Source: an uncultured Granulosicoccus sp. (GTDB lineage Bacteria > Pseudomonadota > Gammaproteobacteria > Granulosicoccales > Granulosicoccaceae). From it: DNA of 34,591 nucleotides. Of this stretch, positions 25,883-33,166 are shown in pieces. Under the pieces are notes generated by a model. That model saw nothing but the letters and a program-made list of their open reading frames with translations. It made no database searches and was not told the origin of the DNA. The position numbers and the translations under genes were made by a program. Position 1 is the first letter of the stretch. Every line of letters begins with the position of its first letter. The stretch is from the NCBI GenBank assembly GCA_937991945.1, contig CALKLO010000069.1, forward strand, positions 1-34,591, in the 5' to 3' direction.

Positions 25883-27273
25883 CGCTCAGTCGAATCTATT
25901 GCACCAAAAGCCGATACCGTGAAAGGGTCTAGTAATACTCTGGCCCTTGTGAAAACGGAATCGTTGTCGACTCTAAATATCGCACTACCGCTAGCGTTAA
26001 CATCCACGCTAAGTGGGTCAGTGAATGATTTGTCGGACGAGATTTGAATCTCATACCCGTTAGCATCGCTATTGGGATTAACAACTTCCACGAGAAATTC
26101 GCTGCCATCGCTAACAACCGATGTGTCTACTGGGGCAATGCTAGGGTCGATATCGGCAATGGTAATACGTGAACTTGTTGTGAATCCGCGTAAGCCGTTT
26201 GTATCGATGGCTCTTAAGTGTAAGAAGTAGTCGCCAGATGCTATATCGTTGAAACCGACTCGTTGGTCGTCGATATCAAACGCTGCGAGTGACTCCGTGC
26301 CTGAAGCGTTAGATGACACAACCGTGCCATATTCCGAGGCTCGAGGGTTGGGCCACCAGCCGATCGTATCGCCAGCGGCTATTCTTGCAGGGATACGTTT
26401 GAATACGGGCGCTGGCAATAACGGGATAGGATCGCTGGGCGATTGACCGGCATTAACGACGCTACCAAAACCGAGGTCAAGCTCAATATTTTTATCCGCA
26501 GCTTCAGACGATACATCGACAATGCCTTCGGTAACACCGAGTAGTACGGTCTTTTGATCGACATCAATATCGAAAACGGTACCGCGCACGGCCGCAGATG
26601 CGTATGGCGTGCTGATGCGAAAATCAACTGGTTGATCTTCACGTGTTTTCACATTTGAGCTGACCTTACCGCGAATAGTGCGTATGTCTATCACGCAGCT
26701 GTCATCGGCAGGCAGACAATTCAGGCGGTTAAGTCTGGCTTCGGTATTCGGTTGTAAATTTATGACAGAGCCCGATGAAAATTCAATACTGGCGAATCCT
26801 GTCTCACCGGTATTGATCAAATCGCCGGGGAATACATGTGATTTACGATCCAGTGAGACCAGTGTGACGTCGCTGTATTCTGAGTGTTGTGGCCCGACAG
26901 AGATATCTTTCGGAGCTTCAGAGTCAATGCTTGATGCTCTTTGGGCGATGACGGTGCCTTTAACGAACACCACTTCGGCAAATTCAGCTCGTGCGGGAAT
27001 ATGAATGGGTATGCGGATGATATCGCCAACGGTTAAAGGTGCGGTAATCGGCAGTCCGTTGAATTCTGCAATATGCGGCGCAAGCCCTGCACGACCTAGC
27101 TCTCTTTTAGTAATCGCTTTGAGCGTGTCACCTGGCTCAACGACGACGTCGCGAGAAATGATGGTGTGGGGGATCTTAGGGGTCTTGCCCTTAGTGTCGG
27201 ATTCCTGCGCAAAACCGCTAACAGTGGTGCTTGACAGGGCTATGAACAGCGTCCAGAGGTGTATTTTCAACAA
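25879..27273 (-). CDS. Exported LysM and FecR-domain protein
   Basis: A 464-aa protein with a signal peptide ending near SGFAQ. It is read from a TTG start; a second TTG follows at once, and no in-frame ATG lies nearby. A LysM motif for peptidoglycan binding spans about residues 43-90 (VVEPGDTLKAITKREL to GDIIRIPI). A FecR domain follows (about 140-260): VFPGDLINTGETGFASIEFSSGSVINLQPNTEARL, then FRISTPYASAAVRGTVFDIDVD. The C-terminal 200 residues form beta-rich, possibly FN3-like repeats. Such proteins often occur beside CHASE2 adenylate cyclases, which are absent here. It is on the pyk strand, 119 bp downstream of pyk. Function is unknown. Confidence 0.85.
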   Translation of the reverse strand: MLKIHLWTLFIALSSTTVSGFAQESDTKGKTPKIPHTIISRDVVVEPGDTLKAITKRELGRAGLAPHIAEFNGLPITAPLTVGDIIRIPIHIPARAEFAEVVFVKGTVIAQRASSIDSEAPKDISVGPQHSEYSDVTLVSLDRKSHVFPGDLINTGETGFASIEFSSGSVINLQPNTEARLNRLNCLPADDSCVIDIRTIRGKVSSNVKTREDQPVDFRISTPYASAAVRGTVFDIDVDQKTVLLGVTEGIVDVSSEAADKNIELDLGFGSVVNAGQSPSDPIPLLPAPVFKRIPARIAAGDTIGWWPNPRASEYGTVVSSNASGTESLAAFDIDDQRVGFNDIASGDYFLHLRAIDTNGLRGFTTSSRITIADIDPSIAPVDTSVVSDGSEFLVEVVNPNSDANGYEIQISSDKSFTDPLSVDVNASGSAIFRVDNDSVFTRARVLLDPFTVSAFGAIDSTER

Positions 27274-27321
27274 AGTGCGCTCGATGGTTAGGCTTACAGT
27301 ACGCCCCTAGGGTACCTGAGG

Positions 27322-27351
27322 ACAGGCTGCCGGAGATACCCGGCAAGCTGT
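27322..27351 (-). terminator. Imperfect hairpin downstream of pyk
   Basis: A 12-nt stem (27322-27333 with 27340-27351, two mismatches, loop AGATAC) lies about 40 nt after the pyk stop on the minus strand. No T-run follows it. It could be a transcript end or an mRNA-stabilising hairpin between pyk and the FecR/LysM gene. Confidence 0.35.
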
Positions 27352-27392
27352 CATGACAAGATTGTTCACTATCGGTAAAGCGTGACGTAGTT

Positions 27393-28820
27393 CTAACTAG
27401 GAAGTTCTTTTAGTCGAGTAAGTCTGAGCATGTTGGTTGTGCCTGTTCTGCCGAAAGGCATGCCTGCTGTGATGGCAATAATTTCACCCATTTCGCCGAA
27501 GCCTTCTTGAAGGGTCAGCTGGATAGCTGTGGACACCATTTCATCGATGCTATTCATGACTTCATGGATAACGGCATGAACACCCCATACGAGTGCCAAT
27601 TTACGGGCAGTATCTCGATTGGGTGTGCAACCGATAACCGGGGCTTCTGGTCGCTCGCGAGCAGCTCGAAAGCTGGAAAAGCCTGATTCTGTATAAGTAA
27701 AGGTTGCCGCTAATGGCATGACAGTGGCCACATGGCGTAAGGATGAGCTAATAGCGTCCGCTACCGTGTCGCCAGGGGTTGGGATTGATACATCGACCAT
27801 CTTGCGGTGATACGGGTCACGTTCCACTTCGATGATGATGCGGTTCATGGCTGTGGCGGCCTCTATCGGAAAGCTACCTGCCGCGGTTTCTGCAGACAAC
27901 ATCACTGCGTCAGCACCGTCATAGACAGCGGTGGCCACATCAGAGCTTTCAGCGCGGGTCGGGATAGGTGAGTGAATCATGGATTCAAGCATTTGAGTGG
28001 CAACAACAACTGGCTTGCCCTCCTGTCGTGCACATCGAAGAATTTGTTTCTGTACAACGGGCACTTTTTCTTGTGGCATCTCTACGCCGAGATCGCCTCT
28101 AGCCACCATGATGCCGTCACTTAATTGGACGATAGCTTCAAGGTGATCGATAGCGGAAGGCTTCTCTAGCTTTGCCATAATGGCAACTTTTGAACCAACT
28201 AAATCGCGCAGTTCAATCATATCTTCGGGGCGTTGCACGAACGATATAGCTACCCAATCGACGCCTAAGGCGAGTGCGTAGTCTAGATCGCGACGATCTT
28301 TGTCGGTGAGCGGTGAGATAGGTAGGTATAAATCGGGGACGTTGACGCCTTTGTTGGCGCTAATTTCACCACCTACTATGACCTCTGTTACGGCCTGTTT
28401 TTCTGTAAATTCGAGTACTTTTAAACGGATTTTGCCGTCATTAATGAGTAGTTGGGCACCTACGGTAAGTGCTTTGAAAATTTCCGGGTGCAGCAGTGGC
28501 GCACGAGTCGCGTCACCTGGCGTAGGGTCTTGGTCGAGAATGAATTTCTCGCCCGGAACAAGCATCTCTTTGCCGTTGGCGAAGGATCCTACTCGCAGTT
28601 TAGGGCCCTGTAAGTCGGCGAGTATGCCGATAGGCCGACCACGTTCCTCTTCGATTTTTCGGATGATGCCGTAAGTACGCGCGTGATCTTCATGTGTGCC
28701 ATGGCTGAAATTTAGGCGAAACACGTCAATGCCTGCATCGAACAGAGAACGGATGGTTTCGTAGCTGTTACTCGATGGGCCGAGTGTGCCAATGATTTTT
28801 GCGTTTCTTCTGCGTCTCAT
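27393..28820 (-). CDS. pyk: Pyruvate kinase
   Basis: A 475-aa enzyme that transfers phosphate from phosphoenolpyruvate to ADP, producing pyruvate and ATP. Motifs: KIIGTLGPSSNSYETIR, VFRLNFSHGTHEDH (substrate-binding Arg and Asn), ILADLQGPKLRVG, VAIMAKLEKPSAID with the catalytic Lys, GIMVARGDLGVEMP for metal binding and VVVATQMLESM followed by PTRAESSDVATAVYDGADAVMLSAETA. The length and motif order are normal. The HexR-like box 19 nt before the start implies co-regulation with edd-eda, since known HexR regulons include pyk. It is divergent from glcDEF. Confidence 0.97.
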   Translation of the reverse strand: MRRRRNAKIIGTLGPSSNSYETIRSLFDAGIDVFRLNFSHGTHEDHARTYGIIRKIEEERGRPIGILADLQGPKLRVGSFANGKEMLVPGEKFILDQDPTPGDATRAPLLHPEIFKALTVGAQLLINDGKIRLKVLEFTEKQAVTEVIVGGEISANKGVNVPDLYLPISPLTDKDRRDLDYALALGVDWVAISFVQRPEDMIELRDLVGSKVAIMAKLEKPSAIDHLEAIVQLSDGIMVARGDLGVEMPQEKVPVVQKQILRCARQEGKPVVVATQMLESMIHSPIPTRAESSDVATAVYDGADAVMLSAETAAGSFPIEAATAMNRIIIEVERDPYHRKMVDVSIPTPGDTVADAISSSLRHVATVMPLAATFTYTESGFSSFRAARERPEAPVIGCTPNRDTARKLALVWGVHAVIHEVMNSIDEMVSTAIQLTLQEGFGEMGEIIAITAGMPFGRTGTTNMLRLTRLKELPS

Positions 28821-28839
28821 CGAATTATTTTATTATGTT

Positions 28840-28854
28840 TGTAGTTAAGTTACA
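28840..28854. promoter_or_regulatory. HexR-like operator upstream of pyk
   Basis: TGTAGTTAAGTTACA differs from the HexR consensus TGTAATTAAATTACA at only two positions. It lies 19 nt before the pyk ATG, the same distance as the edd box from edd. HexR control of pyruvate kinase is known in other gammaproteobacteria. Confidence 0.65.
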
Positions 28855-28994
28855 TGGCGATCAGGGCACCACCTTTGCCAACAACAAGCGCCGGTAGTAT
28901 CCTAGTTTAACTCACTCAGCTGCTAATGAAAGGTGAGAGGCAGATAATGTTGCTCTTTTGAGCGAATGCCATAAGTGGTCGTTGTGCCATATTG

Positions 28995-29009
28995 TGTAGT
29001 CAAACTACA
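28995..29009. promoter_or_regulatory. HexR-like palindrome upstream of glcDEF
   Basis: TGTAGTCAAACTACA has perfect 6-nt inverted arms (TGTAGT/ACTACA) around CAA. It shares the TGTAG half-site with the other three boxes, but its right arm reads CTACA rather than TTACA. It lies 157 nt before glcD and 174 nt before pyk, so it could serve either gene or be fortuitous. Confidence 0.45.
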
Positions 29010-29166
29010 TACTCGTGACATTGCTCACACAGCGACAGGTGTACCTTCAAATGAAGCTAGCAGGCATCAAATTGGTAAATAACCCGTCTAAACTGAGCGA
29101 AAAAGTTCTACTAAACGTAGTCTAGTACTTAGAGAGTCGTAATCTACTTCCGCTAGGAGTGAAAGT

Positions 29167-30690
29167 ATGTCAGCTATACCATCTGCCGTAACGCCCGACC
29201 TGTCGGATCCAACCGATGTCGGTGTTGACAGAGTGCAGCGGCGAGAACGATACGCGCAAGAGCTTCGTTCTCTATTACCTGAACATTCTATCCTGGCAAC
29301 GTTAGAGCAGCTTCGTCCGTACGAATCTGATGGCTTAACGGCATTGAAAGCAACACCGTTGTTAGTGGTGTTGCCAGATACCATCGAACAAATACAAGCA
29401 CTCATGCGCTGGGCGCGTGATCATTCTGTCCCTGTCGTGGCTAGAGGCGCGGGTACTGGTCTCTCAGGTGGGGCATTACCGCACGAAGACGGCATTATTT
29501 TAGGCTTGGCAAAATTCAACCAAATACTGGAAATGAACGACGACTTGGGGTTTGCCCGAGTGCAGCCTGGGGTCACTAATTTAGCTATTTCTGATGCTGC
29601 GCGACCGCACGGACTCTACTATGCACCCGACCCGTCATCGCAAATTGCTTGCACTATCGGCGGCAACGTTGCTGAGAATTCTGGTGGTGTGCATTGTTTA
29701 AAGTACGGATTAACCGTGCACAACGTTTTATCCGTCACGGTCGTAACCATTGACGGCGACCTGATCACTTTCGGCTGCGATGGGCATGACAACGAAGGCT
29801 ACGATTTACTGGCCCTGCTAACAGGCTCGGAAGGCATGTTGGCCGTAACGGTTGAAGTGCGCGTTAAATTACTCCCCGTACCGCCCGTGGCTAAGCTCGT
29901 GGTGGCGGCCTTCGCTAGTGTTGAAGCAGCAGGCGATGCTGTCGGTGAAGTCATCGCTGCAGGTATTATCCCGGCAGGCTTAGAGCTCATGGATAACCCT
30001 GCCATTGTGGCGGCGGAGGCGTTTGCAAAATGTGGCTATCCAACAGATGCTGCGGCCTTATTGCTGTGCGAGCTAGACGGATTAGCTGAAGAGGTGGATG
30101 CACAAGTGGCAGGCGTATCAGAGGTATTTACACGCTGTTCCGCAACCAGTTTGCATATTGCCGAAACTGAAGCTGAACGCTTATTGCTGTGGAAAGGGCG
30201 AAAATCAGCGTTTCCAGCAGTGGGGCGCTTAGCGCCGGATTACTACTGCATTGATGGCACCATTCCTCGAAAACAGTTATCCCATGTGCTGCAGCGCATG
30301 GATGAAATGTCGAAAGAATATGACTTGCCGATTGCCAACGTTTTTCATGCAGGCGATGGAAACTTGCACCCACTGATCATGTTTGATGCGGGCAAGCCTG
30401 GTGAGCTTCATCGGACTGAGGAGTTGGGCAGTCGCATCCTTCAGTTGTGTGTTGAAGTCGGCGGAACCGTGACCGGTGAGCACGGTGTTGGTGTCGAAAA
30501 AATTAACGAAATGTGCGTGCAATTCGATGAAAACACGTTGACCCAATTTCACAGTGTGAAAGCGGCGTTTGACCCTGAAGGGTTGTTAAACCCTGGTAAG
30601 GCTGTACCGACATTGCAACGGTGCGCAGAATTCGGAGCCATGCATATACATCATGGCGAATTACCATTTCCAGAACTTGAACGATTCTAA
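29167..30690 (+). CDS. glcD: Glycolate oxidase/dehydrogenase FAD subunit GlcD
   Basis: A 507-aa flavoprotein of the FAD-linked oxidase (PCMH-type) family. VVARGAGTGLSGGALPHEDGI is the FAD-binding loop, followed by IGGNVAENSGGVHCLKYGLT, LTGSEGMLAVTVEVRVKL, and GDGNLHPLIMFD with the metal-binding His region, then GTVTGEHGVGVEKI near the C-terminus. These are characteristic of GlcD and related D-2-hydroxyacid dehydrogenases. With GlcE and GlcF it would oxidise glycolate to glyoxylate and feed electrons to the respiratory chain; D-lactate is an alternative substrate. TAGGAG lies 8 nt before the ATG. The gene leads a three-gene operon, with 16 nt to glcE. Confidence 0.94.
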   Translation: MSAIPSAVTPDLSDPTDVGVDRVQRRERYAQELRSLLPEHSILATLEQLRPYESDGLTALKATPLLVVLPDTIEQIQALMRWARDHSVPVVARGAGTGLSGGALPHEDGIILGLAKFNQILEMNDDLGFARVQPGVTNLAISDAARPHGLYYAPDPSSQIACTIGGNVAENSGGVHCLKYGLTVHNVLSVTVVTIDGDLITFGCDGHDNEGYDLLALLTGSEGMLAVTVEVRVKLLPVPPVAKLVVAAFASVEAAGDAVGEVIAAGIIPAGLELMDNPAIVAAEAFAKCGYPTDAAALLLCELDGLAEEVDAQVAGVSEVFTRCSATSLHIAETEAERLLLWKGRKSAFPAVGRLAPDYYCIDGTIPRKQLSHVLQRMDEMSKEYDLPIANVFHAGDGNLHPLIMFDAGKPGELHRTEELGSRILQLCVEVGGTVTGEHGVGVEKINEMCVQFDENTLTQFHSVKAAFDPEGLLNPGKAVPTLQRCAEFGAMHIHHGELPFPELERF

Positions 30691-30706
30691 AAGGCCCTTT
30701 TAAACA

Positions 30707-31834
30707 GTGACATCTAACGATGATAGTGCTGCGCTACTAGAACGCGTAACAGAGGCCTACCAAAACAAAACCCCGTTGCGTATTGTGGGTGGCGATAGTA
30801 AAAAAGCGCTGGGAAACAGCGTCAGTAACAATGATCATGCACCGCTATCGATGCTGGGGCATAGCGGTATTATTTCTTATGAGCCCACTGAGCTGGTAGT
30901 TACCGTGCGGGCAGGCACGCCGTTGTCAGAGCTGAACAATGCGCTGAATGATGCGGGGCAGATGTTGGCCTTTGAACCGCCTGAATTTCCAAACAGTACG
31001 ATTGGCGGTGTGTTGGCGTGTGGGCTCTCAGGTCCTCGTCGACCCTTTAACGGCTCTGCCAGAGACTACGTACTGGGTATGCGAGTGATAAACGGACAAG
31101 CCCAGGATTTATCCTTTGGTGGTGAGGTCATGAAAAACGTCGCAGGCTATGACGTGTCTAGGTTGCAAGTGGGAGCGTGGGGCAGCTTGGGTGTGTTACT
31201 CGACATGTCCATGAAAGTATTGCCAAAGCCTGCCAAAGAGCTGACCTTGAGACAAGATTCCCCCGCTCACGCAACCGATGCGTTTGCCTCCTTGTTACGC
31301 CAATCGCTGCCGTTGTCAGGTGCAATGCTGATTGGGGAAAGCCGCTATTTACGCCTCAGTGGCAGTGATTCAGCCGTGCTTGCCGCCGCTGCACAGCTCG
31401 GTGGCGATGTTATTGCAGATGATGTCGCGCTCTGGTCATCGGCCAGAAATCACACGCATGAGTTTTTTACCACGGGCCTGAAAGTTCATGGCGGTGTTAA
31501 TACGTTGTGGCGGGTGTCTGTGTCTGACTACGCACCAGCTCTGGATGTTGCTGGCGAATACTTATACGAGTGGGCAGGGGCTCAGCGTTGGTTAAAGACT
31601 GAGGCACCAGCTTCTGAGGTTTATGCCGCTGCCGCAAAACTTGGCGGTCATGCAACACGATATAGCGCGAGTGACGACCCGGCAGAGCCCGCTTTTCAAC
31701 CGGTGTTGGGTCCCATGCGACGTCTACAGGCTCGGGTCAGAGATAGCTTTGATCAACAGCGTCTTTTTAACCGTGGGCGATTCCACCCAGAACTAGACAA
31801 CCTAGATGCGCCCAGTGGCGCTGTGAGTGTTTGA
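30707..31834 (+). CDS. glcE: Glycolate oxidase subunit GlcE
   Basis: A 375-aa FAD-binding subunit read from GTG at 30707. It has a shortened PCMH fold with TIGGVLACGLSGPRRPFNGSARDYVLGMRVING and EVMKNVAGYDVSRLQVGAWGSLGVL, the GlcE hallmarks. The C-terminal end includes FNRGRFHPELD, corresponding to the family's 'DP.giFNPGR' element. GlcE partners with GlcD and GlcF in the membrane-associated complex. The gene lies 16 nt after glcD and ends 3 nt before glcF, so it is part of one transcript. Confidence 0.93.
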   Translation: MTSNDDSAALLERVTEAYQNKTPLRIVGGDSKKALGNSVSNNDHAPLSMLGHSGIISYEPTELVVTVRAGTPLSELNNALNDAGQMLAFEPPEFPNSTIGGVLACGLSGPRRPFNGSARDYVLGMRVINGQAQDLSFGGEVMKNVAGYDVSRLQVGAWGSLGVLLDMSMKVLPKPAKELTLRQDSPAHATDAFASLLRQSLPLSGAMLIGESRYLRLSGSDSAVLAAAAQLGGDVIADDVALWSSARNHTHEFFTTGLKVHGGVNTLWRVSVSDYAPALDVAGEYLYEWAGAQRWLKTEAPASEVYAAAAKLGGHATRYSASDDPAEPAFQPVLGPMRRLQARVRDSFDQQRLFNRGRFHPELDNLDAPSGAVSV

Positions 31835-31837
31835 GCA

Positions 31838-33094
31838 ATGCAAACAACGATAGCACCCAGCTTAGCTAACGATCCGCGTGCCATCGCTGCGGTCGATGTT
31901 TTAAAGAAGTGTGTACATTGTGGTTTTTGTTTAGCAACCTGCCCGACGTACAACTTATTGGGCGATGAGCAGGACAGTCCACGTGGTCGTATTTATTTGA
32001 TCAAGCAAGTGGTAGAAGGGCATGAGCCTACGCAAAGCACGCGCACGCATTTGGATAGATGTTTAACCTGCCGAAATTGCGAAACGACCTGTCCTTCCGG
32101 TGTCGAGTACGGTCACTTAGTAGACTTAGGCAGATCCCTGGTTGAGGAGCGCGTGCCTCGCACTGGCAAAGCGTTATGGCTTCGCAAATTAATTCTTGAA
32201 GTGTTGCCTTACTCGAAACGCGTCGGGCCGCTGGTTAAACTCGGCCAGCTTGTACGTCCATTGATGCCAAGTGCCTTAGCGTCCAGCATACCGATGTCAC
32301 AGACAGTGCCTTGGGCGCCTAGAGTTCGAACACATGAGCGCCGTATGCTGGTGTTGGATGGTTGCGTTCAGCCTTCCATGGCGCCAGCAACGAATGTGAG
32401 TGCGGCTCGAGTCCTGGAATCGTTCGGTATTTCCTTGCTCACCGCGAAATCTTCTGGCTGCTGCGGCGCGGTGCATTTTCATCTCAACGAGCAAGAAAAA
32501 GCAAAGGACTTTATGCGTCAGAACATCGATGCGTGGTGGCCATTTGTGGAAGCGGGTTGCGAAGCTGTGATAACAACGGCCAGTGGGTGTGGCGTTATGG
32601 TTAAGGACTACGGTCATGTCCTAGCGAATGATGCTGAGTATGCGCAAAAGGCTGCAAAGATCAGTGAGCTGAGCTGTGACATTGTCGAGGCCATGAGCCA
32701 GGTGTTAGCCAAAGAAGACGTCTCGTCTTACAAAGCTTCTGCCGCTAAAATGGGTAAGGTGGCCTACCATCCGCCGTGTACGCTTCAGCATGGTCAAAAG
32801 TTGCCAATGGCTGCAGAAACACTCTTAGCCAAATTTGGATTTACGCTGTCGCCGGTCGCTAACTCACATACGTGCTGTGGTTCTGCTGGCACCTACTCGA
32901 TTTTTCAGCCGGAACTAAGCCAGCAGTTAAGAGACAATAAAGTGGAAGCCTTGTTAGCGGATGAGCCCGATATCATCGCTACGGCAAACATAGGCTGTCA
33001 GTTGCATATTCAGGGCGGAAGTGGACGTCGAGTTGTTCATTGGATTGAACTACTAGATACCGTGATTACAGAGTCGAACGGCACAAGCGCTTAG
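31838..33094 (+). CDS. glcF: Glycolate oxidase iron-sulfur subunit GlcF
   Basis: A 418-aa protein with two N-terminal [4Fe-4S] ferredoxin motifs: CVHCGFCLATCPTYNLLG and CLTCRNCETTCPSGVEYG. Two CCG (cysteine-rich) domains follow, seen as LTAKSSGCCGAVHFH and NSHTCCGSAGTYSIFQPE, as in GlcF, LldE and heterodisulfide-reductase-like proteins. It would pass electrons from the flavin subunits to the quinone pool. Length is near the usual 405-420. The gene ends 72 nt before the aldehyde ferredoxin oxidoreductase-like gene on the same strand. Confidence 0.95.
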   Translation: MQTTIAPSLANDPRAIAAVDVLKKCVHCGFCLATCPTYNLLGDEQDSPRGRIYLIKQVVEGHEPTQSTRTHLDRCLTCRNCETTCPSGVEYGHLVDLGRSLVEERVPRTGKALWLRKLILEVLPYSKRVGPLVKLGQLVRPLMPSALASSIPMSQTVPWAPRVRTHERRMLVLDGCVQPSMAPATNVSAARVLESFGISLLTAKSSGCCGAVHFHLNEQEKAKDFMRQNIDAWWPFVEAGCEAVITTASGCGVMVKDYGHVLANDAEYAQKAAKISELSCDIVEAMSQVLAKEDVSSYKASAAKMGKVAYHPPCTLQHGQKLPMAAETLLAKFGFTLSPVANSHTCCGSAGTYSIFQPELSQQLRDNKVEALLADEPDIIATANIGCQLHIQGGSGRRVVHWIELLDTVITESNGTSA

Positions 33095-33166
33095 AATCCG
33101 TTTTACTAGCATTTGTCGGTTACTATATTTCCTTGCATCATAAATTAGAGCTGTTTCTATAAAGTC

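Larger units (their letters stand above)
28821..29166. other. 346-bp divergent intergenic region between pyk and glcD
   Basis: It separates pyk (minus) from glcD (plus). It holds two HexR-like palindromes, listed separately, and a good ribosome binding site (TAGGAG, 29153-29158) before glcD. I found no convincing -35/-10 pair with good spacing in either direction and no gene; apparent reading frames across it run into glcD as antisense shadows. Confidence 0.6.

Noticed and set aside
29088-29405. Minus-strand frame of 105 codons spanning the pyk-glcD gap
   Set aside because: Most of it is antisense to glcD, and the product has low-complexity composition; no independent support.
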